Shown here piece by piece: positions 1 to 31,899 of a stretch of DNA of 64,000 bases (position 1 is the first letter of the stretch; each line of letters starts with the position of its first letter). The notes below the pieces were generated by a model that did no database searches, was not told the origin of the DNA, and saw only the letters and a list, made by a program, of their open reading frames with translations. Location: NCBI GenBank assembly GCA_964023275.1, contig OZ029915.1, positions 20,984,775 to 21,048,774 on the forward strand, written 5' to 3'. Origin of the DNA: Norana najaformis. Its lineage: Eukaryota; Annelida; Clitellata; Crassiclitellata; Hormogastridae. A program made the position numbers and the translations under genes.

Positions 1-528
1 CAAAAAAACACTTTCTCACACATTTGACAAAATCTTTAGCAAATTTCTGATAAGAGCACAAATAAAAAATAAGAGAAACATGTTAAATCATCGAAAAAGC
101 TTAAAATAAGTGAAAACAGAATTAAATCCTTTGCAAAAATGATTTTTCAACAGCCAAACCCTTTGGAAACTTAATTAACAACCAATCAACTGACTTGTGA
201 AGCCGTTCACTTGCGACCTCTTGGACACTTAACAACAAATATAACTTTGACAGCAGATATAACAACCCAAACATAACAGTAAGCCACACTAGACTAAGGC
301 AAGATTTGGTAAGCTAATTAGCTACTAGTTAAGCACTTCTATCAGTAATAAGGCATCAGATGCATAAGGCATCAATCGACAGTTACTTCTATGTAAAACC
401 ACATTTCACAGTCACGGTCCTTTGGACAGAACCAGTGGTCAAGATTCAAGAAGATTAGAAGACAGGATACCAGCAGGATTCTAGTAAACAATCTGAAAAG
501 GATGACATTTTAGTTACTGAATACTCAC

Positions 529-20210
<19,682 letters not shown>

Positions 20211-21337
20211 TTCAACAGTATTATCCTCAAAAGCCGTGTGGTGCCTTCAGTTCAGCTGGGTTATACGCTCACACGCAGATCAGCTAGTGGAACAGGTAGG
20301 CAGATGGATCCCAAAATCCTATAAAATGCAACAATAAATTTTATGAAAGAATTAGACTGAACAGTTAGCCCATAATAAAATTTTAATATTTCAATTGTGG
20401 ACCTCCAGGAGTACCTGAATGGCAGCCAATATGCGGCTAACATAAAACATAATCATACTCAGGAAGTGAATCAAAAAGGCACAAAGCGTTTCAACAAATC
20501 TTATGCAAAAAGCTGTACAATCTGCTGCAATGTGAATAAAAAACATTCATCTAAGAAATCAATACAGTTGGATTAGACTAGAATATGATTTGAAAGCTAA
20601 AGGGCACAAGGAAACAATATAAAGACCAGAAAATTTGGCTAAAATTGTGGCACTACATAAATCCCAATTATATTACATAATAACATTTTAATCTGCAACA
20701 GATCTGTCAATGGGCACACAGAGGCTCTGGTATCCAGACGGGTACCAAGGCTACAAATCCACTACCCAATACTCGGGCGTTTCTAGAAATGACTTTTAAG
20801 CTCAAAGAGCCAGCAGGCAACGGTCTGGAATATCAGCATGCAGCTGTTGTGTCCTCTGCCCATACTGCAGCTGAGCACAGGGTGGAGTCACCACAGACTC
20901 ACCAGTACCTAGCTAATCTAGTGGTGCCTGCGGCAGGCAGGGGATGCAATTACTGTAATTTATCTTAGTGATAGTAGTGTATGTAGGTTTGGTCCCTTCA
21001 TCATGTCTGGGGGCATATGTACCCAAGGTAAGTTCATCTGCTTGGAAAAGCCATCTGATTTAGGACTTCAAGCCACCTGGTGCCAGTCACCACTGTCTTA
21101 CAATCCAGTAGCTTTGTGCAGTTCATATGGTGGTATACAGTTGATAGTACAGTTTTTCTCCAACATGACGATATTAATGAATATAATCAAATTAATTATA
21201 TCAGACCCTCTATTTCAATTAAAATAAACCCAGAAATTATAAACTAAGCTGTATTAACTTACCCCATTTAATTGTGGTGCTTTATACAATATCTTTCTAT
21301 ATTTAGTATCTTTGGCAATTTTGGGTTAGATTATTAA
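20211..21337. other. Region upstream of the KLC start codon
   Basis: No coding exon was recognised. It should contain 5' UTR of KLC, directly adjoining 20210 on the minus strand. No clear TATA box or acceptor was identified. Confidence 0.4.
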
Positions 21338-22129
21338 CCCATTCCTGCCGGATCGGGTCGCTAGCTGACGATGAATGATGCTTTTTCCATTCATCCCTTC
21401 TAGTTCAGTTGTATATCATTTTCCATTTCCAGGCAACATCTGCATCTGTTGAAAAGGACTTCTCAGCCAACAGTAGCTCAAGTCACTGTCGATGTTGTAG
21501 TCGTAGTCAAAGTCAAGGTCGTGGTCGAAGTCGTGGTCGAGGTGGTCAATGTTCAGGCGATCATTTCGCTTCCTTCCCTTCTGCTGCTGGGACATCATTC
21601 AACCAACCAATGGCAGCTTCTGATGATGATCACTGGAACTGGCAAACAACTTTTTCCAGAAAGGACATACCATTTACTGGAATGCCAGAACCTTCAGACA
21701 CTGCCCGTCACTGACGATGCTGTTATGCCAGGTCCCGGTAGATGCCCTACACCCGTACTAAAGCTGCTTGGCTAGCACTTTCCCTCTAACTCACTTGTTA
21801 GGCAAAGGTGCAGAGTCTGGGCTAAGCATAAAAACCCAAAGACTGGCAAATATAAAGATACCAGTTATAATTATTTTCTGTTACCTGTTGTGAGAAATGC
21901 AATGCTCATCTGTACATCGGTGACTGTTTTGCCGTTTGGCATTCTAAGGCAGCTATATAAATTAACTTTTGTTCACAATAAGATGTGCATTTCATAGCCA
22001 GAAGTGTGCTGATTCAGAAAATGTACACTTTATTATACTTTACTGTAACCCTTGCTGCACTGTTGTCATTTTACCATATGTAATGTCAATTTATCCATTT
22101 TCGGGGAATAAAATTCAGGCGGGAATGGG
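21338..22129 (+). mobile_element. piggyBac-like transposon deletion derivative
   Basis: The 792 bp unit is flanked on both sides by TTAA (21334-21337 and 22130-22133), the piggyBac target duplication. Ends are CCCATTCCTGCC and GGCGGGAATGGG, inverted repeats matching at 11 of 12 positions and starting with CCC as in that superfamily. Inside, an open frame to 21714 has a low-complexity Ser/Gly/Arg stretch followed by DHWNWQTTF and IPFTGMPEPS, like the Trp then PFTG-PGP segment that opens the piggyBac transposase core. The frame then stops and the catalytic Asp domain is absent. It is therefore non-autonomous; the insertion can be young because both TTAA copies and TIRs are intact. Confidence 0.8.
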
Positions 22130-22133
22130 TTAA

Positions 22134-24080
22134 CAGTACTGCAGAGCATGCAGTGGCACTGTCAATTTTAAGTATCAAACGAGGCATTAAACGACAAGTG
22201 TTCCAAATCTTTAGAAGTACAAAATTTTTTATTTCAATCAAATTTTATCACATATAAATGTGTCTAAGACTTACACAGGTGACATAGTCTTTGCTAACTA
22301 ATATACTGACTAGTGTTCCCACCTGAAATAAGTGTCTCAGAGGGCGACAATATATATCCAGTGATGGAGTGACAGGAACCTGGGCACCCGTTCAAAATGG
22401 ACACAAATACCTGGGCTGCACTTTACTAAAATTCTGACATCTCTAATTTGCAGTGTTCATGTTTACAAAATTTCCTTAACCCCACCACTGAAATCTACAC
22501 TGCGTATCGACTTTTACAAGTGGATAAAATAAGCTCAGTGTCACTGACATTTTGCCAGCTGTGCATAGTAGACCTATTCAGTTTGCTAAGTTTGCATGGA
22601 GTGTAAAACACAACAGCCACCCACTATTCTCAACAAAGGCCACCAATAAGTCAATTCAATTCACAACCTAAAATGCCGGCTTACTTAGAATACTTTGCTT
22701 GCAGTCACAGAGGAAAGCACATGATTTGGCAGCAAGATTCTATGGATTGAACTATAAACCATGACCTCATTTCAATACAAAACTTAAATGCTGACAATAA
22801 GTTTTTGAAATTATTGAGACAAAAACCACTCTGACAATAAGTTTTTGAAATTATTGAGACAAAAACCACTCCCATGCTTAGCTCACAAGAATCTGCTGCA
22901 CTGCTGTGGCCCTATGAACTGTGCTTTTACTCAGAAAATTCTTCCAGGATCTTCTTTCTCAAAAACCTTAACTAAGATTTCATTGCTGAAATACTATTTG
23001 TTGGGCAGCCTCCTGGACTCCTCAGAAGCATTACCAGTGTCTATACAGTTGTGTACACAAGCGTGTTACCTTTACCTTTTTTGCCTTGCCTTACTTGTTT
23101 ATGTTCAAGTTTGCCATTCTTTGCAGTGGCCTAAAAACAGTTTCACAAGAAGAACCCAGATATGAAATATTATTTTTTTAAAAGTTAAGAGACTGAGAAT
23201 TGTTCTAGAAAAATTCAAATTTGGGCAAAATAAATTCAAATATATTTAAAATTTAATGCATTGAAGATATGAGACAGCATGAGGTGAAATGCTAAAAGCT
23301 TATCCTGGTTAGTCTGATAGATGCTTCATAATGCGGCATCATGAAAACTTGAATGCAGACTAAGTTGCTGTAGTGGTTATGTTTAGAGTGAACCTGTGTG
23401 CCCTCAGCTAAAAATAACAATCACCATAACTTCCACTGCCACACAACGGTTGCCACCATTACCCTTACCTCCACCTCCACCTTAATGATAACCAGCATTT
23501 TCATAAATAAACATTGCAAGTATAGAATCCAATCTCGTGACTTCTAGTTGTGTTACAATATGCACACTTGGCATATGGTATGTAAATTACTAAGTGACAA
23601 ACATCTTATGGTTAGCCAAAAGAATATTTTACTCCATACACAACCTGCAACATACCAATTCAGTATCATCCCCTGCACACTGTGCAAAGTGCGAATAGTT
23701 CACCATTTTTGTTAAATCAATAACAACATTTCCGACTGCTGATCACATGAATACAGGTAGGCAGATATTGACAGGAAGAAGCCCAGTGCAACCAACAACA
23801 GCAATGTTTCGTCCAGATGTTTCCACACAGAATATAAATCCCGAGTGCTGGAAAATTTCACTGAATATCGATTGCCAACATAACTACACAGAATGCCTTG
23901 AGAAGCTGACTCACACCAGCCAACACCTGTGACCAGACCCTAATTAGCACCTGTTTACATTAGTATACATCTAGCCAGCAAAGTAAAATCACAGGATATA
24001 CCACTGAGCCACAAGCATTTAAATACAAAAAAACCAAATCCAATCTAATGTAAACACAACAAATTAGAAAAATAAAAAGC
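22134..24080. other. No recognisable gene
   Basis: Both strands were read; only short chance ORFs and the 40 bp duplication were seen. Confidence 0.4.
22791..22870. repeat. Exact 40 bp tandem duplication
   Basis: Two perfect head-to-tail copies of a 40 bp unit starting CTGACAATAAG (22791-22830 and 22831-22870). Confidence 0.98.
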
Positions 24081-24084
24081 CTAA

Positions 24085-24240
24085 CACTGCCATAAACACA
24101 TGACCAGTAGCTTATCGGCTGAGCACTTAACTTGTAACAAAAAGTGTGTGGGTTCAAGAGACAGCTGCTGTGTAGAGACCATGAGCAAATACTCAATAAA
24201 AAAACTGTTGAGTACCAATGACTATTGTCATTAAATGCTG
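24085..24240 (+). mobile_element. tRNA-derived SINE, degraded copy
   Basis: An A-box-like GTAGCTTATCGGCTGAGCAC, a B-box-like GTGGGTTCAAGAGAC, then GCTGCTGTGTAGAGACC, ACTCAATAAAAAAACTG and CATTAAATGC follow the same order as the better copy at 58.0-58.2 kb. Confidence 0.6.
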
Positions 24241-24839
24241 GTAAATATATAAATTAAAGCAAAATAAATAAAATTAATACGAAATGTAACATGAGTTACA
24301 ACCAAATCAGTCATAAAACCACAAGATGGGCAGTCCCTTAAGGTAACCATTGGCATGAAGCATTAAAGCAACTTCATTTTCTTAGCAACTTTAATTTCTT
24401 AGCCTCAGCATATGAGCATAAGTGGCCAATCTCATTCCTCTCCATCTGATCTTACCAGCCAACAGTTTAGATTAATTTGATGTAATCATTTTATCGCCGA
24501 CTTTGCTATTAGTCACAATAGTCACAACACTCCAAATAAAATCAAACTGCATTAGTAGAGTATGAATTACAATACAAGTAGTAACATAATAACAGAAAAA
24601 GATTTTAAAAACTAAAAGTTTACAAATGATAGGGACAAACGGCCTTATAGCAACCTCGACTGTCAATCACAAGTGGCCCTTCAACCTACCAACCACCAGG
24701 CAACAAATTCCTGTACTACTCAGACACAGCATTCCGAGGGATATCCGGATGCTGCTGCGACATCTACCACCAAATGAGGTCCTGCTGAGAGGTGGTCTTA
24801 TCATGTACCACAGATCCTACTGCCTGCTGTTGCTTTATA

Positions 24840-25110
24840 CCATGGACACAACTTGGTCCAGGAACTCTCAACATTGTGTGATTTGTCAAGTCTGGTTAGG
24901 AATCCCTTGGTCAGATACCATGTGTGTGTGTGTGTGTGTGCACGTGCGAGTGTGTGCCCACCACTAGTGACTCTTCTAGTCATCTGTGCACTGTTTCGCC
25001 TGCTGATGTACTTTCTGTTTTTAATCACATTCAACATCATTTACGTTAGTGTAGGCAGTGCTTATGTCAGGTACTTAAAAGGCACCACATCAAATGTCTA
25101 GATAACCAAC
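24840..25110 (+). repeat. Unclassified dispersed repeat R-A, copy 3
   Basis: Shares CCAGGAACTCTCAAC, CCACTAGTGACTCTTCTAGT, CTGTTTTTAATCACATTCAA and CATCATTTACGTTAGTGTAG with copy 2. A (TG)n expansion interrupts it at 24921. Confidence 0.55.
24921..24940. repeat. (TG)10 microsatellite
   Basis: Ten TG units inside copy 3 of repeat R-A, followed by imperfect CG/TG steps. Confidence 0.9.
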
Positions 25111-25469
25111 TTAATGGCATGGTTTAATCTTCATACCCAAAACCCATCATTCCATAAAAAATAGTATATAAGAAACCTTCAAAAATTAAATTCAACACAA
25201 AGAGATCACCAGTTGTGGTATAATAATTATAAAAGAAAGAAGACAATTTTTGTGCAAAAACTATATTCAGAATCAAAAGACGACTAAATATCAACTCTAA
25301 TTTACAGTATTGTTATGTAATTATCAAAACACTTGCTGTTATCATCAAATGGTGTTCCATAATTCAAAGCATTAGGGTAATGAAATTCATGATTAGGGGA
25401 CTAAAGCCCAAAATTTCATACATCATTATCATGCAAATCCTGCCATTGTATCAGGTAAATTTAGCATTA

Positions 25470-26130
25470 CTGAACAACTGGCCTGGTTAGCTACATTGGT
25501 CAATGCATACGTCAAGGCACCTCTGCGCATGAGGATGCCAGTTTACATACCGATCGCTGCTATATTTCTGAGATTTTAAATCTCGGGCTAGCAAGGTCCA
25601 TACACGGGGCTTTAAATGGCATGGCATCCATTCAAACAGGCAGCAGCAGTAAAGAATCTTATACGACAAATTCACTGAAAAGAGCAGGGTCAAGGCCATA
25701 TGGTCATAGCTATGATTGCTTACAAGTGCCAGCATGGACTGGCTCTGTCCTACCTATCCAGGTTCTGCATTCCAGTTGCGAAAGTTCCTGGTCAATCCTG
25801 CTTATGTTCTGTGACCAGTCAAAATCTCATAGTTCCAAAGATTTACAATACATTTGGCTCTCGTGGATTTTGTTACTCTTGCCCCATGGGGTGGACTGCC
25901 TTACCGACTAGCATCAAAGATGACACTCTTCCATTAACAAGTTTTAAAAAGAAGCTTAAAAATTACATGTGAAATAGGTCTGCTCAGATTTCTGTGCATT
26001 CCTATTGATCTAACCACGATATTACTCGAGAGTACTCGGTAGGACTTTTTACGGTCGTTACATGCACCTTTGAGGATGTTGTTAACTGCGCTTTATAAAT
26101 GTCTGTTTAATAATTAATAATAATATATAA
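25470..26130 (+). mobile_element. CR1-like LINE 3' fragment
   Basis: The frame at 25700-25972 encodes AYKCQHGLALSYLSRFCIPV, GSRGFCYSCPMGWTALP and the terminal FKKKLKNYM, followed by the typical tail GCGCTTTATAAATGTCTG and AATAATAATAAT. It is 5' truncated. Confidence 0.75.
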
Positions 26131-26379
26131 AAACATGTATATTTACATTTATATTTAACATAGTAATAAAGGCAATTGTGTATATCTGATAAATTCTCAA
26201 TCACGTTTCAAATTACATACTCCAGCTGCTGTTGGATAAATTTCATTTTGACATTTTATTTAATCACAAATGGTTGAAAACAAAGAGTACAAGCTATCAA
26301 GTCAAACCACTAAGCTATAAGAATAAAATAAGCCTACTGACAACAGTGACTGTACTATGAAAACGAAGGGCTTACACTG

Positions 26380-27900
26380 CAGACTGAGTGACATGATATA
26401 CCTGTGACTACTGACCAGTTGTTGGAGTCGTCAACATGTTTAGACCCTGTATCGAGCACCATACTGAGGCTTGAGTTCAGAGTACAGACAGCATGCCATG
26501 GTACCACTGTGCAACCGGTGACTAGCTATTTTACCAGATATATTTTGAGGACCAGGCTGGGAGGACTCTTCACAACCTAGGTGGGCCATATGATTTCACA
26601 ATATGGACCCCCTAGCCAACTCGGTTATAATGAGTACACTTACTGTACACTGTCAGTGGGAAGATCAGATAGCAAGGGAGCGAGCTGGCTACCTGCCCTC
26701 AGTGAGGCTCAGAAAAATGAAGTCGCTAATACTTCACACCCACGATTCTATCTCAGGGTTGGCTGAAAAGACTGCTCTCCTCCTACTTCTGCATATTCAC
26801 CAGGCCTTTGGGTCTCACCAGACCACAGTGCAAATACTTAACATCAGACATTGCAACCCTGGCTTGAATTTACAATATATGCTACATACTCGAATAAGAT
26901 GCATTAATGCTGGTATAATATTCAGTACCAGTGATGAAGTGCATGAAGCCACAATTATGTTACATATGCTGAAAGTGTATGTCTTTCCAATGGGTCCAGT
27001 GTAACCCAGTACAAAAAATTAACTAGAACCATTACAAATGACTCTTTCAGTAATTAATAGAATTGATCCAATTAATTTAGTATGATCTTTCACTTGTAGA
27101 CAAGCCCATGCGAATTTGCCTGAAGCCTATTTTATCATCTTCATGTTAAGCTTTTTAATGAAGAATGTATAAAAGAAAGTACTTGAACTACTTGCAAAAA
27201 TTTCTGCTGGCACCCACAAATATACATTCAGAGCACTTACAGACTTGGTGCTGTACTACCCTCTCAATTCTATACTTACTCACCTCCCACTCTAATACTC
27301 TCCTACAAATATCTGATAGCAACACAGTACATTTCAGCTCAAGGCACAAGGAAGACACAGAAGAGCAAACATGGCAAAACCAACAAACCTCACCGGTTCA
27401 TGCATATAATGCCAGCTGGTAGAGTTTCGGTTGTTTTAGAACCTGAACAGCTCTGATTCTGTGAAAAGGTCTATAATATGATCCCTGTAATAGGACAATT
27501 TGTAGTTTACAAAATGTCCTATTTTAAGGATCATACTGTTCCTAAATTGGACATTTTATAGTTGGTCATGCTCAGCTCAAGTTATGCGATTCAATCATCG
27601 GCAAACTTTATCTAGAAATCAGTCAAGTGATCCCTATTTTCACTCAGATAAAGCAACCAGACATATCTTAAACTAAACATATTTGTGATAAGACTGTGCT
27701 ACGCAGATCCATTAATCATCATTCACTGTCCCTGGGAACCGCTGGTTTTTAATTTTTTAATCAGCAGAGAAAGTCTGCGAGTATGTCCCCGACACAGATG
27801 AGAAACCATAAAACACTTCTTATTGAAACATTCCATACCTGGTCAAATTCTTAACACTTCTGGCCTTGATCGTGACACGAAGTCTGTAGGGTAAAACTAC
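26380..27900. other. No recognisable gene
   Basis: Open frames up to 133 codons occur (26603-27004) but show no family similarity, no splice framework and no codon pattern; I see only unclassified non-coding sequence. Confidence 0.35.
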
Positions 27901-28047
27901 ACAACGACGGTCGATAAAGGCCGATCAGGTAAGAGAACACTCAACTCGAGTGGGAGGATCTCTCTAAACGACAATTTGTCAAAAATCCAGATAGTCAGAA
28001 GAAGTAATGCAGTGTCGCTTTTACGGAAATTCACACCAAATAAACAT

Positions 28048-28230
28048 ACCTGCTTATAAAAATCCAATTCAAACGATATAAGCGTCGAGTTTATAAATCA
28101 TATTCACTCATATTGATTATCTCACACCGGCTATTTCTGTAAACAAACCGTAGCCACTGTTCTCTTCCGTAAATGCACCACAGACACCGTATATGTTAGG
28201 TTCAATACATGTGTTTAATGACGTCACTTA
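28048..28230 (-). promoter_or_regulatory. Possible distal KLC promoter / non-coding first exon
   Basis: A palindromic CRE/ATF site TGACGTCA lies at 28219-28226. On the minus strand a consensus donor CAG|GTATGT follows at 28050/28049, without a convincing ORF before it. This could be a non-coding first exon spliced toward KLC exon 1 at 20.2 kb. It is pure inference: no acceptor near 20.2-20.3 kb is convincing. Confidence 0.2.
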
Positions 28231-28284
28231 TTGTCTAGCGTCATCTGCCATTTGACTATAATATAGTCTCCTCTTTTAGGCCCA

Positions 28285-28870
28285 TGGGTTCATCGCCCGT
28301 TGGTATCGATCATATGCCTCACTGTAGATTTCCATTGTCCTCTGTCCTGTGTCAACCATGGTGCCAATAGACTCAGCCTGTGCACATCCGTCCCACACCA
28401 GTCTCTGACGTCGTACAGCAACCCTCTGTTTGGTCTGCCTCTGATCCCTCTGCCATCCATCATTCCCAACACAACTTCTGGTGTGCAGACTTATAATCTC
28501 CCTGCTCCTTCAGATGTTCTTGAAACCCGCCATTGCTCTGCTTGCTTTTGCCATTCTTCTCTTATTCTCTTTCGTATAGTCATTATCCCATGTCAGCAGG
28601 CTTCCCAAATACACAAACTCGCCCACACTTTTGATCTTTTCACGACCTACTTCCACTGGAATCTCGTTCTCCTCACCACCAAATATCAATAACGTTGTCT
28701 TTCTGGTGGTAATCTTTAATCCTGCATCATTTTCCTCTGTGTGTAGAATTTCCACATTTTTCTGAATGATTTTCTTTGTTCGGCAATCATGTCTATGTCA
28801 TCCGCAAATCTTAGGTTGTTGATTTTGATTCTTTAGACTGTGATTCCGGTTCCTTTTTCTTTTTGTCTAG
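28285..28870 (-). mobile_element. RTE-like LINE remnant
   Basis: Minus strand. LRFADDIDMIAEQ near 28.80 kb is the reverse transcriptase catalytic FADD box, followed by DAGLKITTRKTTLLIF, GEFVYLGSLLTWDND, and after an internal deletion the RTE-type C-terminus RGRPNRGLLYDVRDW at 28.3-28.4 kb. It is truncated at the 5' end and frameshifted. Confidence 0.8.
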
Positions 28871-28874
28871 TATG

Positions 28875-29820
28875 ACTTCTTCTGAATCCTTCTAAAGCTG
28901 AGTTTCTTTTTCTGGGTACAAGCCAACAACTCAATAAATTTGATTGCTTTACTTCTGTTCAGTTGGACGGCCGCTTACTTATTAATCGTACCAAATGCGC
29001 ACTAAATGCGCATGCAATTTGGGTGTGATGCTTGATTCCACAGTATCATTTTTCAAGCATGTTCAGGCTTATGCAGATTTCACATACAAGATACTCGTAG
29101 AATCAGATCTCTTTTGCTTCAAACTGTTTTAATCCACCTAGCTAATGCATTGGTTTCAAGCATACTTGACTACTGTAACTCACTTCTTATTGGCATTAGT
29201 AAGGGAGATCTGCATAAGTTACAAATTGTTCAAAACTCGCTTACCAGAGCCATAGCAAAGACTCCTAAATACCAGCATACTAAGTCAATATTGCATACAT
29301 TGCACTGGCTGCGCATTGAACAAATAATTCATTACAAAATCTGTCTTATAGTCATTACAAAATCTGTCTTATAGTTAACAAGGTACTACATTTAAATCAG
29401 CCGACCTGCTTACATTCTGTGCTCGCACCTAACTCTAGTGCAGTAACTACTGCACTCGATCAATGGACACTGTGATTCTTGCTGTGCCCTATACCCGAAT
29501 AGTGGTGGGTTTACGGGCCTTCTCGGTGGCTGATCTAAAGCCCTGGAATTTACTCCCCAGGAATTCTATCTGAATTCGGAGTTCAGTTCATTCTGCCAAT
29601 TCTTTGATGTTATTTTCTCTAAACTTAAGGCACATCTCTTCAACTTGCTTATACCCCCGTAGCCTGGCTTCTGGTTTCTCTGACCTATCGGAATTCGACC
29701 CGGTTTCACCAACAGTTTATGATCTTTTACTGCGAATTTGACTTGAAACGACCATCAACTGATCCCTTGGACATTATGATAACGGCGCTATAGAAGTCTT
29801 CAGATTAGATTAGACTATTC
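28875..29820 (+). mobile_element. CR1-like LINE fragment with ATTAG tail
   Basis: LLNPSKAEFLFLGTSQQLNK near 28.9 kb and, after frame breaks, SILDYCNSLLIGISKGDLHK and HTLHWLRIEQIIHYKICLIV near 29.15-29.35 kb. It ends with GGCGCTATAGAAGTCTTCAG and a short ATTAG repeat. It is the same family as 56040-56815. Confidence 0.8.
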
Positions 29821-29969
29821 TGATAATAAAGAACCATATTAACTGTAAAGGAGGAAATGGTGCTCAGCAATGACTGAACCATAAAAAGAATCATAAAAAA
29901 GACATGTGAAAAGATAATTCTCCGCCCAAGAATGAGAAATCAGCAAATAATTTTACCTAATGTGATTCC

Positions 29970-30562
29970 CGGTTTAACCAGGGTACCAGAGATGACAATA
30001 TTGGGTGTTACCCTATCCAGTATGCTAAATTTTGATTCTATATTGATCGGATTCATAGTCAGGCGCGCCAGTCTTTGTATGCCATACGAAATCTTGTAGC
30101 ACATGGTCTCACTGGCCCTCGGCTCTACGACGTTGTCCGAGCCACAACACTGGCCAGGATGCTGTACGCCTCTCCCGCATGGTGGGGCTATGCTGGGGCA
30201 CAGGCTAGGGATCGGCTCCAGGTTTTGATGCTGAGACTTGTGCGTCTCTCCTATCTTCCTGGGGACTCCCCAACGTTCGATGAACTCTATGGCATAAGCA
30301 ATGCTCGTCTCTTTAAAGCAATCTTGAACAACCCAAACCATGTCTTACATCAGCTACTCCCGCCAGTTAAAAGTTAAAACCCTCAGTTATTCCCTACGGC
30401 CTCACACCCATGATCGTATTATTCCTCCTGCTGATAATTTAACGCGTAAATGTTTTATTATTAGGATGTTGTATGCATATTAAGGTTTCTTATGTTCTTA
30501 AATACTTGTAAACCGATGTGAGAAATGCTATTGGTTAATAAAGAATATACTTACTTACTTAC
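29970..30562 (+). mobile_element. LINE 3' fragment ending in (ACTT)n
   Basis: LGVTLSSMLNFDS near 30.0 kb, then after a frameshift RASQSLYAIRNL, LARMLYASPAWWGYAGAQAR, ISNARLFKAILNNPNHVLHQ and LLPP. It closes with CFIIRMLYAY and a stop near 30480. An ACTT run at about 30549-30562 is the likely 3' terminus. It is a different LINE family from the LHWLP type. Confidence 0.8.
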
Positions 30563-31009
30563 TGCAATTGTCAGTTTATGCGCTACAAAATACGATCCTC
30601 ACCTTGGGTCCGCGCATCTTTGTTGTGCGTATCTGTATGTCTGCTAAAATTAGTTCATTTGTGGTTTTAAGTTTGTAATTCTGATTTTGAATATTAAATG
30701 ATTATTTGAATATTATCTAGCCAAGTCATTGTCCATCTGATGGCTGAAACATTTGCAAGCGACCATCTGACATTTATGATTACTTGCCTTTTATCAGCAG
30801 CTTCAGTTCGCGGTACGTTGGGAGTATTATAATAACCCTTTTAAAATTACAACTCAGTGGGCAACCCTCATCGAATTCGGTTCGGGGGGTTACGGGTCCA
30901 GATTTGGGGACTGTTGCAGAATCTCACCAATTTTTACCTGACATAAGTAGCCGAACGCGCTAGCTTTTGAAATTTGAATAGGTTTGCGCTGCATGTTTGT
31001 GCGACTTTT

Positions 31010-31860
31010 CAGACCACCTTGTCACCTTGTGCTGTCAGCTCTTTGAGCTCTAGCGACCGTCATGATCAATCTTCTCCATTTCTTTCTTTCCAATGTCGCG
31101 TCTCTTAGTTGTGCCAAGTTCATTCCAGTTGCTTCGTGTATCTTGTCCATCCATTTTTTCCTTGGTCTCCCTTGTTTTCTCTTTCCCTCTCCACAAGCCA
31201 GCATCATTTCTTTTTCCAATCCATCTGATCTCATAACATGTCCGAAGAACCTCAGCTTTGATTTTAGCACTGTTTGTTGTAACGTCTCATCTTGCTCAAT
31301 TCCAATCGCCCTGCGTACCCATTCATTAGTCCTTTTCTCCGTCCATGATGTTCTCAGCATCTTCCTCCATATCCACATTTCACAAGCATTGATTTTTTTC
31401 TCTATTTTCTTGGTCATTGTCCACGTCTCACTGCCGTATGTTACTGTTGGTATAATCAAGGCCCTCACCAATCTTTTTTTCGTGTCTGTGCTCACATGTT
31501 TGTCTTTCCATATTTTTTCTAGTCCATTCATTGCGGCTTTTCCAATCGCCACCCTTCGGTTTATTTCCATGTCGCACTTTCCTTCTCTTTCTACTACTGA
31601 TCCCAAGAATGTAAAGCTTGTTACCGTCTCTAATTCCTCTCCATCCACCAAAAAACTGCCCTCCTCAGCTGTTGTCATGATCTTCGTTTTCTTTATATTG
31701 AAGTATAGTCCTGCTTTCTCGCTCTCTCTCTTCAGCCTTCTTATCAGTTCTACCAGATCTGTTTTTTTACCTGCTAATAGTGTTGTGTCATCTGCGTATC
31801 TCAGATTATTCAGTGTTCTTCCCGCTATCTTTACTCCCTCTTTTGCTCCAGAGGGTCTAA
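31010..31860 (-). mobile_element. RTE-like LINE fragment, largely uninterrupted
   Basis: Minus strand. The frame is open from about 31860 down to 31022, with the catalytic box LRYADDTTLLAGKKTDLVEL, then TFLGSVVEREGKCDMEINRR, PTVTYGSETWTMTKKIEKK, and the RTE C-terminal FFGHVMRSDG and GKRKQGRPRKKWMDKI. About 275 codons without a stop suggest a comparatively recent insertion. It is truncated at the 5' end within the palm domain. The long plus-strand ORF over it is only its shadow. Confidence 0.88.
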
Positions 31861-31899
31861 TACATGTCTAATACAGACCAGAGGGTCTAATACATGTCT
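31848..31899. repeat. 22 bp direct repeat at the 5' break of the RTE fragment
   Basis: CCAGAGGGTCTAATACATGT plus CT occurs at 31848-31869 and again at 31878-31899, with 8 bp between. It sits exactly where the RTE reading frame ends. Confidence 0.9.

Noticed and set aside
26603..27004. 133-codon plus-strand ORF as a gene
   Set aside because: No recognisable domain, no flanking splice framework, low-complexity composition; consistent with a chance ORF.
31062..31871. Longest plus-strand ORF in that region (269 codons)
   Set aside because: It is the antisense shadow of the RTE-like fragment, whose minus-strand frame has the YADD box and C-terminal motifs. The plus-strand product has no family features.
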